NCBI GenBank assembly: GCA_001584585.1
Contig: LSYV01000046.1
Location: 420,688 to 451,213 of the forward strand
From: Gonium pectorale
Taxonomy: Eukaryota; Chlorophyta; Chlorophyceae; Chlamydomonadales; Volvocaceae
Length of the DNA: 30,526 bases
Reading direction: 5' to 3'
The notes under the pieces were generated by a model. It ran no database searches and was not told the DNA's origin. It saw only the letters and a list, made by a program, of their open reading frames with translations. Every line of letters begins with the position of its first letter. Within the stretch, counting starts at the first letter, position 1. Positions 1 through 11,500 of this stretch are shown here, one piece after another. Position numbers and translations under genes: made by a program.

Positions 1-226
1 GTCGCGTGGTCCAGCTCCGGGCGCCTCCGTGCGCTCGCCCGGCGGCGCGTGAGGATGGGAACATGATAGTACACCATAAGGCGATTCCGGAGCCGTGTTA
101 CACGTGTGCATCCGGCTTGCCGTTGGGGAGATAGCCGCATGCAAAGTTGGCACACATGTGTGGCGCTGGGGCGGCGGCGGGCGGCCCCGGGAGGGGTCGC
201 GTGGTCCAGCTCCGGGCGCCTCCGTG
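1..226 (+). repeat. 31-base direct repeat, two copies
   Basis: Positions 1-31 and 196-226 are identical (beginning gtcgcgtggtccagctccgg). The copies are 195 bases apart and diverge just after. The window cuts the first copy's left side, so the duplicated unit may be longer. Confidence 0.85.
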
Positions 227-394
227 GACGGATCAATCAGTCCTCCCGCCGTGAAGAACACCACCGAAACACTACTGCCCATCCACGGTGTTGGCGTGGC
301 CTGGCGCGCGGGAGTATTTGGCGAGGGTGCGATGCTGCCCGGCCAGGTAGGGCCGGCCGGCTGGCGCAACAAGCTCCAAACAAATGCACAGCGG

Positions 395-411
395 CACACA
401 CACACACACAC
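395..411 (+). repeat. CA dinucleotide repeat
   Basis: About eight CA units, followed directly by a short ATGG/ATGG run at 412-423. Confidence 0.85.
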
Positions 412-553
412 ATGGATGGATGGCCCCGCCCTTCGTTCCCAGGTCGCTCCCTTCCATTCAGACGGACTGTTACCCGTTTACACGCGGATAGGCAGGGCGG
501 CCCGTCATGTTCGTTGATTGGATCCGTGCATGCCGCGTACCCTGGCCCCAAAA

Positions 554-650
554 GGCTCCACCTAGGGAGCGGATAAAAATGCCTCTCAAAGGGCGTCCCC
601 GCCCGGAACCCCTGCTTAGTTTTAATCTTTCTCCTCCGCCGGCCAAACGG
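554..650 (+). repeat. Dispersed repeat, copy 1
   Basis: Diverged but collinear with 8959-9049. Shared blocks in order are GGCTCC(A/G)CCT, AAATGCC, GGGCGTCCCCG, GAAC, GTTT and CCGGCCAAA. Likely an old transposon-derived or other interspersed repeat; no coding capacity. Confidence 0.5.
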
Positions 651-780
651 TACGGACGGATAGCGCGCGCTGACGAAAGATAGCCAGGCTGCTCAGCTTT
701 CAGCGGCAGCGCCTGGAAATGGGGTCCGAGATGGCTAGCTAGGGTGCGCGAGGCAACTCTTATCTGTGCGTGGGCCGTAT

Positions 781-807
781 GAAGTCGGTGGAATGGAAGT
801 CGGTGGA
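781..807 (+). repeat. 12-base near-tandem repeat
   Basis: gaagtcggtgga occurs at 781-792 and 796-807. Confidence 0.7.
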
Positions 808-2593
808 GTCCTCTCTCCTCTGTGACGAGCTGACGACCGATATTCGGACGTTCAGCCACACTGCTGCGTATGTACTGAACGCCCTTTTTCTGGACGTGTG
901 CGTAGGCGGTGATGCGACAGTCGCGTGCTGGGGTGGGTGGGTGCGCACGATGGCTGCGTCAGTTCCCCGAGAGTTACCCATCAACTAACAGTCCTGGGCG
1001 GGCGCACCTGGAACACGCGAGCAAGGGACGCATGGCCCGTTGGGCCACTTTCCGCCGGCTGTATGTCAATACCCGGCGATCTCGCCCGCGCGCCGTATGT
1101 GATCGTATTGCGCCCCTCGCTTGATTGCTTGGCCATAAGCGGGGGATCATAACCTATGAACCAAAGGTCGAGGTAACAAGTAAGAACCCGTCCAATTAGA
1201 TGGTTTGGCGAGGAGGGTCTTAGCGGTTGTACGGCAGCAGTGCCGGTCTTTTATTTGGCGCGCAACGAGCCGGTGTCGGACATTCTGCCTACAACTACAG
1301 AGCTCGCAAATCGTTGCACTTTAGTGCCGCCGTGTATGGGGCGGCTACTTCGGTGTCCACCGCGCGCCATGTCTACTCGGTCGCGGGCCAAGGCCACCGG
1401 TAGGTGCGGCTGGAGCGTGTGTGTAAGGCCCTCGGCTGAGGTCCATTGTCTTCCCAACACCCGTAGCGCCAAACCTGCCTAGGGAACTCCAGGAGGAACG
1501 CAGTGATCGTAGATAGTAACCCCCTGCATGCCGAGCCTCGGCAGCTACCTAGCTGGCTGGGGTTTCCAGCCAGTCGCCATGCACACACGGTACGACATGC
1601 CCACACATACGTACAACGAACTCCCCCGGCAACTGGTCAGCAGCGCGTGCTGTATTGATTGAATCGCATGCTAAGGTGCCCGTAAGCCCGGACAGGAGAC
1701 GAATACAGCATAAACGCGCCAAAACACAGCACGCATGTCTCAACGCAGAAGGAGCGCAAACAGTCAAGTGTGTGAGCGTCATGACCACATCATGGACACA
1801 CGTACGAGAACGCTCAGCAACTGGCCTGGCAATCGACCCGCCCACTGACCAATTGACCGCACATGCAAGGCGGGCCTGCAGGGTCTTGTACTGTGTGTGG
1901 GCCATGCGCACATGTCGTACGTGTAGTTCCGTGCATGCCTGCTGCTCATTATTTATGAAGGCCGGGCAATCATGGACATTTGTGTCGCGGCGCCCGTGCG
2001 AGCGTGGCTGGATGGCGTGCAACCGGATAGAGCGCGTATGCATGCACGGCGCGCGGTGGTCAATGCGACCACCCGCATTTCAGCCGTCGGCTTGCTTGGC
2101 AGTCGCAAGTCCGCCTGTACTTCTAGTTACGGGACCTCCGGGGCAACCAACGGTGCCGGGGCCATAGCTTCGCTTGGAATATGCATTATGTCACAAATAA
2201 ACAACCAGATTCCAACCTATGAAGTTGCGATGCCGCCCGTCAACCATCGAACGCATGACTGGCAGCTAGTACGTACTAATCCCAGGCCTTTTTCAGCCCG
2301 CCAGAAGGGCCGTCCGAAAGGGCCATCCGAAGCAAGTATGGAAGCTCCCGCCGGGAACAAACGCTCCATGAGCATACGCACTGGTAACTGCGCCCTCGCT
2401 CTACCTCGCGCGCTCGCTGCTGCCTACCCGGCGCCTTCCCCGTCGTCGCTGCTGTACCGGCAAGCGGCACACCACGCACATTGGGTGCGCGTCAAGTACC
2501 GGTCACAGGAGCCACGCACACACCCTGCTGCCCTGCTACGTCAGCGCGACCCGCTAATAAGCAAAGGCGCGGCCGTGCCCGCGTCCCCGCTAT

Positions 2594-5500
2594 CTAGCGC
2601 CCCAGCGTCCCGTTGGGCATGACGTGCAGCCCGATGAGCTCCGCGCAGGCGTGACACGGACAGCCGCGCTCCGGGCCGCACCTGCCGCCCTCGCAAAGCC
2701 CGCATCTGATGGGGAGCAAACGTAAGGGAGGGCCACACACGTTACGTTGCAAGATATGTACAACAATAGTATGGCATGATGTACGGCATGTCTTGCAGGG
2801 CCGTCATTACACGTGTATAGCTGCGTCTAAGCCGGCACCGAAACGGTCGACTGCAGTGTGCCAGTGCAAAGGCTTTGGACTGCGAGAAGACAGCATACAG
2901 GTCGGCAGCCAGCGCGCCACGGCCCAGCAGGGGCATAGTGACGCGGCATGGCTCAGTCCGCCTCAGCAGCGCTTAAGATCCGTGGGTTGACCCTCCAGTA
3001 TGCCCCTCCAGCATGCCCCTCCAGAATGCAGCCCACTGCCGGGCCCGGATGCTGCCCATCGATCTGATGATCTAGGGACCCTATCCTGAACACAGCATCC
3101 AACCGACCTACACTGGCGCATGCCCCCTCCCGTCCCGGCCCGGCACGCAGGGCGCCGCACGGAAGCCGGGCCGGACAGCCGCGAAAGGGGTCTGCTAGCC
3201 AGGTACGTATTCCGCCGCTTGCCAGAAGTGATCACCGCCTCCCTACCCATAGCTGCATTGCCCTGGACGGATGCAAGAGCATTGCCCGGTCTGCAGCAAT
3301 CAGGCCCATGCCAGATGCCGTGCCCACCGAACTTGCTGTTAGGCCGACGACGGGCCCGAGCGAACGCTCAGTCGACTGACCAACAGACACTTCGACACGT
3401 ATAGTACGCCGACTGCCCTACTACCGGACCGACCCACCTGCACTGGTTCACTGCGGCCCCGCAGTAGTACACGTCGCTCGAGTGGCGGTCCGTGTCGCCG
3501 CCGCTGCCGCCGCCGCTCCCCGGGAAGGCGGCGCGACCGTCCCGGTTCAGCCGCAGCAGCGCGGGGAAGCGCTCGGCCGCCAGCTTGCCGGGCAGCGGCC
3601 GCAGGTCGGGCCGGGCGTACCAGCCGGTCGCCTCGGCGGGCGCCCGCGGCACAAAGACCTGGAGGCGGCCAGCCGCGCATAGGTACGCGATGAAAGTACA
3701 TACGGAAGGGAGCGCAAGGAGGGGGAGGGTCGCTGCTAGCTGGGCTGGCATTTATGCGGTGTGACTGCTGCCTCGGCCCTCTCCGCAGCACGAACAGTAA
3801 GGAAGGGAGGGTTGGCGCTTGCTCGAGAACGATTGTCTGGCGCTCGCGGTGCTCGTCGCAGTGCACACCCAGTTTCCTAGCTGGCCGGGTCACGGCCCGA
3901 CTTGAGGTCTCGTCAAGGCAAAGTCTCCCCATCCAACGGCATACACGGACGGCAACGACTCGCACCTCGTACTTGCCGCCCTTCTCGGCGAGCACCACGC
4001 CCACCGTGTCCGCCCGCAGCGGTCCGTCACGTGCGACAGAGGGCGCCAGCACCACCGCCGTGCCGGGCAGGAGGCTGCCCCTGCCGGCGGCCTCGTAGGT
4101 GGCGATCTGCGGGTAGATAGGGTGGTCGAGGGGCGGGTTCGTCAATCGGCGGCTTCGGGTGTCGGGGCAATGGGTGTTGCGAGCCGATGGGCCAAGAACC
4201 TGGCTGCAGCGTTCGAGTGGCACGAGGTAGGCAAGCAAGCCTTTTGACAGACATCCACCAAGCTACCCAGCAATGCGTGCATCCTGACCAGGCGAAACAC
4301 GCGACAGCCGTGGTGCGGGTTGACAACCCTTGTAGGACCAAAACGAGGGTTGCGTCGTCACACGCTGAGTGAGGCGCCGGTCAACCACGCACGGCGGCAA
4401 CGAGCGTGTGGGGTGTGGGTGCGGTGCAACCCGGCCCCCCGCGCCACCCCCGCCACCCATTCCACGGCCTGCACCCCCCAACGGCGTCTCCCCCGCCACG
4501 GCTCCCCGGCTTGGACTCGCCTGCAGGTCGCAGCGGCCCTTGGGCGTCCCCACTCGGTAGCTCTGCTTGCTGCCGTTCTCCCATTGCACCTGTGTGCGCA
4601 GTCAAGAGCACCGCCAGTCATGTAGTCAGTCAGGCAGGCAGGCAGGCAGGCAGGCGGGCAGACGGGCGGGCAGGGGAGCACCCGTGCGAAGCGCGGGAGC
4701 AGATGTGGGACCAGTGCAGCGCAGTGCCCAGCCCGTGCAGATCGGATCCGCGTGTGGCCAGCGGCGGCAGCAGGGAATCACGCAGCAGGGCGGTTTCGCG
4801 TCCAGCCGCCGAGCAGATGGAGCGAGAGCAACAGCAGGGCAGCAATCAACATATGAGTTGGGGGCTGCGTGGCGCATGGCGCGCTTTGGCAAACAGGTAA
4901 CAGCTGCCCCCTGCTGGACCACCAGCCGTGTCTCAAACCGCGAGCGCACGGTGCAAAACGAATCAAGGGCGACACGAAGGTGTCGGCGGTGTTGCGCTGG
5001 CCGACAGGCCGGCCGGCGGCCCCAGCTCCCTTCGCCGGGCTGCCTCGCTTGCACCCATGCGGCGCGATTCCGCCCGGATCACGAGCAATACGGTACCCGC
5101 ACCCCACATTTTGCCGCTACGGTCCGCCATGGCACCACCCGCTTCCCGTCTACGCGCGTGCACACACTCACGTCCCACTCCACGCCGTTGTCGTCCTGGT
5201 CCCGCGGCTGCACCAGCTCGCCCACGCCGCCGTCGCCGTCCTGCGAGCCCCACCGCCAGTCGCGCCCGCGGACAACCTTGAGGCCTTGCCCTGATGTATG
5301 TGAGCGGGGGTTTGGGGAAACGGGGACATGGGAAAACAGGGGTTGGGGGCCACGGCTTGTCGGGGCCACGTGAGCCGGCCGCGGGGCAAGCCATGCAAGC
5401 CATGCAATGACGATAGATAATGCAAAAGCGGCGGTAACGGTAAACGGAATAGTAACGGTAAACGGAATAGTAACGGTAACGAAATCGCTAACACGGCACG

Positions 5501-8500
5501 GCACGAGGTCGCAACTGACGAGCGAACTGTGGGTGGAGGGCGTTCGACAGGCGCGCGCGTTGTCAGGGGGGCCGCTGTCGGCGGCTTGGCTGAACTGTGA
5601 TGTACGACGAGTACAGCGGCTGACGCGCAGGGCCTTGCCGTGATAAGGGTACGGTAACGGTATTGAGGTGCTGCGGGACGGCACACGGCACCCGCAATAG
5701 CAGTTGCTGGAGAAGCGAAAGGCGCGCGCGGGGGGGGGGGGCCGCGTACTGCAGAACGCCTTCTCTCTACGTAAGATAACATACACTGCTGCCAGCTGCG
5801 CTCCACAAGCGGACCGCAGCGTAACAGACAAGAGTTCCACTCACTCGCGTTGAACACCGTGACCGCCTCCCCGGGCCGCGCGCAGCAGTTTACGCCGAAG
5901 CCGACCTCGCTGGAGGCGTGGTAGTGCGCTCGGCGGCTCCTGGGCCACCGCACAAAGACGTAGCCTGCGCGGTGCGTGCGGGACCAAGACGGAGGTGGGG
6001 TCAACGATCTGCTTGTTGTTGGCTGTTGTCACACCAGGCATCCGGTCTCTCCGGCCAACTCCGCCCATGTTGGTTTCCACGACTTCCACGTCCACCCCCG
6101 AACCCCTCGTTCCACCAAGACATGGCCCCGATGCCCTTACACCTTGATTGGTACATCCTAACTCTCACCCCTGCGCTCGTCCGGCTCCAAGCTGCCCACG
6201 GTGCCGGCCTTGCCCTCGAGCTCCCCCCACAGCAGCCCCCGCATGACGGCCGACCCGGGAGTCATCGCGACGCCACTGCTGTCGTCGTCCACCACGGGCG
6301 CGCCGCTCAGCGGATGCACCTGTACGTACATGCACGGGCACATGGGTGCAGTGCGGACCGTACGGCAGCGCCGTTGCACATGCCTTGTGGAGCACGTCAT
6401 GCATGGCAGATTGGCCACACGCCGTGCGCCGACATGTCCCCAACGCTGTCGCTGCGGGCTTGCGTGCCTGCGTGACACGTGAATCCCTCAACGGCGCAAC
6501 AAGCCAGCGCCGCTTCAAAAGCGCCCAACCTGTCCGACTACCCCCTAATCCCGTGTGCCGCCCTCGCTCACTCCTCACCCTGCCTTACTTGAGCCGTTCC
6601 CCGCCGCCATACCCTTACTTGAGCCGTTCCCCGCCGCCATACCCTTACTTGAGCCGTTCCCCGCCGCCATACCGTACATGTACACAGCTGCAGCCCCCCA
6701 CATCCTCAGCCTCCCGTCGCGACTGCGGTCCGATGGCCTCCGGATTGTCGGCCGACCCGATACAGGCAGGTGCCCAACACGCACAGATCTGCGCCCTCGT
6801 CAGGAACCCCATCATCCACCAACCCGACCCGACCCAACCCGAACCAGAGCCGGCTGACCTCACCTGCAGGTGCTGCAGCTCAAACTCGCCGTCCCGCCCA
6901 GTGCTCAGGACGCTCTCGCCGCCTGCCGCCCAGAACACGCGCCAGGTGTTGCCGTCCGTGGTCGTCTCTGCGAGCATTCCCACCTGCGGGCGAAGCAGGG
7001 GGCAACACGGGGCGGGGGACGGGCTTGCTTCGTGGGCCGATGAGTCCAAGTTCCGTGCGTGCGGAGCGAGGGGCTTTAGGTAGTGAAACTGGGAACGGCT
7101 CCATGGATAGATGGAGCCTAAGGTCACCGGTGCAAGGAACACCGGAGAGGAGCAAGGGCTGTAAGTTTCTCATGCTGGGGAGCACGCATACCATGCCCAC
7201 ATCTATTCCCCGCCCGCGCGGAACAGGGCATGCCAGCCCCACCTTCATCCAGTAGCATATCCCAACAGGAACCTGAACGCGCAGAACGCGCCAGAGCCAC
7301 CCTACGTGCGCCATGCTCGGTTGCTCACCTCCGCTCGCAGCCGCTGCAGCTCCTGCGACGGCACCCCGGGCGGCGGCGCCCAGTCGTATCCGCGGCGCAC
7401 CAGCATGCCCCTGGCGCTCGTGAAGCGCGTTACGGGGGCGCCCGGCGGCACCGGCTGCTGCTGCTGCTTTGGGTCAAGGGCGGGCGGCAGCTCCAGAACC
7501 CACCCGGGCGGCAGCGAGGCGGCGTCCGCTGGTGTCACCGCGGATCGGGGGTGCCAGGCGGCGTTACCTTGCATGGTGCGCACCTGAGGGGCGGGAGGGA
7601 TGGCGGCGGAGGCCAGGGTATGTCACGGGCAGGACAATGGGCGGGAGGGCCAAACGCGACGCAGGGATGCGTCCCAGCGGTCCCCAACCTCGGACGGTAC
7701 GTGCGAAGGACCAGTTGTCAGCGGAGCCAAGCGGTTTGGCTTTTGGATTGCCCGGGCCCGAAACAGAGGACGTGGATCCGCACCGCCGTCCACCTTCAAC
7801 GATACCCAAGCACTTCGCAAGCTGCTGTGCCGAACCTCGACCCGCAACTGGTGCACGAGCCCCAACGAGCGTTAGACCCTCTGCCGATGCACCCGAGGAG
7901 CGAGGAGCCGTACCCGGCTTTCCATTTCTCACCAGCAGCGGCCGCTCCCCTGCTCGGACGTCCATGACTACCAGGCCGAACCTGGCGGGCGACAGCGACG
8001 CCTCTGTGCCACCGCCGCTGCCCTCGGTAGAGATCACCACATAGTCCATCAGCCGTGCCTGGGGTGGGAAGCGATACGGGGCCATGGGAGGTTGGCAAGC
8101 ATGTGGGAGAGCGTGGGAGAACGGGCTGGCATGCGGCCGCATTTGCCCATCGCAGGAGGGGGGAGGAGGGCGCGGCTCCGTTCAGCAACGTGCGGGGGCG
8201 CTGCGTTGTATGTGCGACGGGCGAAGGGAAATTCCGGGAAGGCAAGGCCACTGTAGCACCCAGCCATCGGGCCAGTGCAAGCGTGGGGCGAAATGTGGAC
8301 TACGAGGACGGCGCTACTCACTAAAGCAGGCTGCAACTGGCGCGGCACACAGGTCGGGGAGAGCTGTAGTTGCAGGGGCTCCGAGAACCCTGACGTAAGT
8401 AAGAGAGCGTGCGCCGCCCGGCACTCCTAGTCGACCCCACGTCCGATGCCCCTGCCCCGCCTTTCCAAACATTACCACTGTCTCCACCCCGCGCACCTGC

Positions 8501-11500
8501 CGCGGCAGCAACGCCGCGCTCGGGCCGCGCCCGCCGGGCGGAGACCCCACCGCCGACTGCGGCCTGCTGCTGCTGCAGCAGTCGCCGCCTCCCCCAATCC
8601 TCGCTGTGGAGCCCGGAGAGCCGCCCTGGCCCCAGCCCTGCTGCCGGATGGTGGTGGCCGAGGCTGAGGCTGAGCCCAGCCCCGACGGCGGCTGAGGCTG
8701 CATGCGGGCTGTCTGCAGGGCCTCCAGCAGGCGCATGTGGTCGTCCAGCGCCAAGTCCAGCTTCTCGACGTGCGAGACGTTGATGCGACCGGTGCACAGG
8801 TCCGCCATGGTGAGCGGCCCTGGGCGGCGACGGGGGAGGGCGGCAGGCTGACTGTCTTCACATTTTTCCCCGAAACGTACCCCCTTTGGGGGCGGGCCCA
8901 AACGAGAAATGGGGGCCGAAGAAGGGATGCTCTAACAGAAAACCTAGCCCCGGAAAGGGGCTCCGCCTGAAACGAAATGCCCATCCGGAGGGCGTCCCCG
9001 GACGAGAACTCGTCAAGTTTGAAGGTTTTCTGTCCGGCCAAATGAATGGCCCCAACGGAAGCTAGCCCGGCTTGGGGCGGCCACGCACGGGGGACGGAGA
9101 GACCTATCGGAGACGGGCACCAACACGTTTGAGCGCACGTTATAATAGGCGGTGTGGAAGCAAGCTTCCGTCCGTTGGGAAGGGGTGCGAGCCATGTGTG
9201 AGAGCGAGGCGTGCATGCCGCCGCCAAGCGAGGGCCTGCGGCTGGCGACGTTGGTGCGTATTGCAGGGTATGCCAAACGCAGTGCACGCAAACCGAACAG
9301 CACAGAAGTGCGCCATGCTTCAAACCCCGGATCGGAGCCAGTGCGCCGCGCCGCGCCGCGGAAATGTACAATCGCGCGCGCAGACCGCACCTTTCCGCGC
9401 CACCAGCGCCTGCGCGATCGCGGGCACCACGCCCGCGTTCTGGAGGTGCTGTTTTGCCTCGTGGTCCAAGCCCGCAACCTGCCGGGTTAGGTTCATGTGG
9501 GCAGGGCCGGGGGCACGTAGCATGCCTTTCAGTTCCGAGGACAAATTCTTGCGGCGGGTAGGTGCTAGGGCCAGTGTCCGTCCCGTGCCGCTGGCCTGTG
9601 CCAGCACGTCCCTCCTGCTACAAGCCTTAGAAAGCCACGCACGAAAGTACGCCTGTTTCAGGCGGCGCCTCTGCGATGCCGCGTCATGACGAGCATACGA
9701 GGGACCGCAAGCGCGATTGAGGGCTTGGTGGCAAGCCAAGCAAGCAGCACACGCGCCGTACGCCGTACAAGTGCATTGTGCACACCTGGCTCCAGCTCTT
9801 GACGCGTGCAAACGTGGTGTAGGCAGCGGAGGTGAAGCCGCGCCGACAGTCGCCTCCCTTGCCGTCGCCGACTCCGCCCCCAACGCAGCCGCTGCCCCCG
9901 CCGCTGCTGCTGTACGGGCGCCCGCCGCCGGCGTGGGCGCCGCAGCTCGGGGGCCCGTCGTGGCCACCGTCCACCGCGTATCCCGACCCCGTGTTGCTGC
10001 TGGGTCGCCGCACGAACGAGGTCATCGGTCGCACCTTGGCGTTGTCGTGGTGGGCGGTGCCCTGTACAGAGCCACAGGTATACGTACGGTACAGCGGCGG
10101 GGCGCGAATTCGTTGGAGGCTTCAGTGGCAGGACGCGGTAGGTCCGTGGGCGTGGCGGGTTCACTTGTGGGCGGGCGGGTGTGGCGGGAGGTGGGCCCTG
10201 GGCGCCCCCGCCGTTGTGGTAGGGCTGGGCTGCTGTGCATGTGAACCACCATGTCGTGGCGAGCGCCGATGCGAATGGGCTGCAGCGGCCGTGCCCAAAC
10301 CGCGCCCAAATGTGTGGTTGTGTTGCAATCGGCGCCCAAAGCCCGCACAAGCCCCAGTCATATGTGCTTGGACAGCCGGTGTGCGGTTGTATGTGTATTG
10401 TAGGCGGCAACCGACCCTGCGGTGTGTGGTGGAGCGATGCGGGCTGCTGTCACCCCCAGTCGCGCCGCACAAACGCTCCCACATACGCGCCACATCAGCT
10501 CCGCGCAAGGGCAGTCCGTGTCCGCACGGCCGCACAGAGCCCGCGCCGGCAGGCCCCCATGCACTGAATGCCTCATCAAGAGGCCAACACGTGAACGTGC
10601 GACTGCTCGCGTCGCTTCGTAGCCGAACTCATGGAACACTAACCGACCCAACACACGCGAATCCCGCACGAACTCACCGAGCCCAGGGTCGACAGCAGCG
10701 GCAGCCCGGACGCCAAGTCCCTGCCGCAGTTGCCGCCAGGATGCTGGTACGGCGAGCCGGCCATCGAGGCGGCGCCGTATGAGGATCCCGGCCGCAGGGA
10801 TGATGACGAGGACGCTGCGGACGTGGGGCGCAGCATGCCCCCCGAGCTCAGGCGCGGCGGCTGCTGGAGCGGCGCCCCCGGGGACGGCACCTGCACGATC
10901 GAATACATGGCCGCGGTGGTCATGCATTGGTCCGGAGGATGCCCTTCCAATGAAGCGCGCTAAATCAATCCCTAACCCAAATGAAGCATATGCTTCAGCA
11001 GCTGCAGTGACCCCGCCCGGAAGTCGGACACCGAGTGCCGTCATGAGCATCGGCTATATCTCCTCAGAATGTGAGCATGGCGCCGCCACGCGATCAAGGA
11101 AGCAACCAGCGGGCACAGCACGCGGCAGGTTTGCCGTACTACTTGCCGCATTGCCGTACGCCTGCTGCTTGACCGAGTAGAGCGGCACGCTGCCTCCGCT
11201 GCCGAGGTCGCTGCCGCCATAGTCGTGGGACCCGGCGGAGGGCAGGATCCGTTTGGAGGAGCCCCCGCTGCCTGGCCCCTCGTCATCCGGGTGGCCCCAG
11301 GCCGCCGTTCCGTCGCGGTGCGCCCCATACGGCAGGTCAACTCCCTTGACCGTCATGCCTGCCGTACAGCACAGCACAGCCACACATGTACTAAACAGGG
11401 TACGGCGGGCGCGGAGGAGGAGCGTGGAGCGTGCGGCTTGTGGTGCTGGCGCCGGGTGCGCGCACGTTATGTGCTCCCCTGTGCGCCCACACCGGATTCT

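Larger units (their letters stand above)
1..2593. other. No gene seen downstream of the U-box gene
   Basis: I see no convincing exon on either strand. The open frames here (for example 1972-2622 plus, 1549-2043 and 1655-2167 on opposite strands) overlap each other, lack family motifs and are rich in Arg/His/Cys as expected for unselected GC-rich sequence. The stretch holds the direct repeat 1-31/196-226, a CA repeat, and one copy of a dispersed repeat. Confidence 0.6.
4521..8058 (-). other. Array of SH3-like / MIB_HERC2-like modules (exons 13-20)
   Basis: The clearest module is split over exons 18 and 19: VVRGRDWRWGSQDGDGGVG then VEWDVQWENGSKQSYRVG. This is the MIB_HERC2 signature (RGxDWxWGxQDGGxGxxG ... 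WDxxWxNGxxxxYRxG). Related but more diverged units precede and follow it: PARFGLVVMDVRAGERPLLV (exon 13), VGMLAETTTDGNTWRVFW (exon 15), AGTVGSLEPDERRGYVFVRW (exons 16-17) and TVGVVLAEKGGKYEVFVP, followed by GWYARPDLRP (exons 20-21). In Mind bomb and HERC2 such domains bind substrates or partners of E3 ligases, so this is the likely substrate-recognition part. Only the exon 18-19 unit is a confident MIB_HERC2; the rest are inferred from the shared G-V-V...V-x-W pattern. Confidence 0.7.

Noticed and set aside
1549..2167. Opposed 164- and 170-codon ORFs
   Set aside because: They overlap on opposite strands, have no motif or splice context, and have Cys/His/Arg-rich composition expected by chance.
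6583..6672. CRISPR-like regular repeats
   Set aside because: Copies are directly tandem with no spacers and lie in a eukaryotic intron. The same holds for the other tandem arrays.
9391..9478. Full ARM-repeat domain as in plant U-box proteins
   Set aside because: Only one short ARM-like helix pair is visible; the rest of that region is low complexity, so an ARM solenoid cannot be supported.
9832..10782. 316-codon plus-strand ORF
   Set aside because: Antisense to exons 9 and 10 of the U-box gene and the intron between them; open because of high GC.
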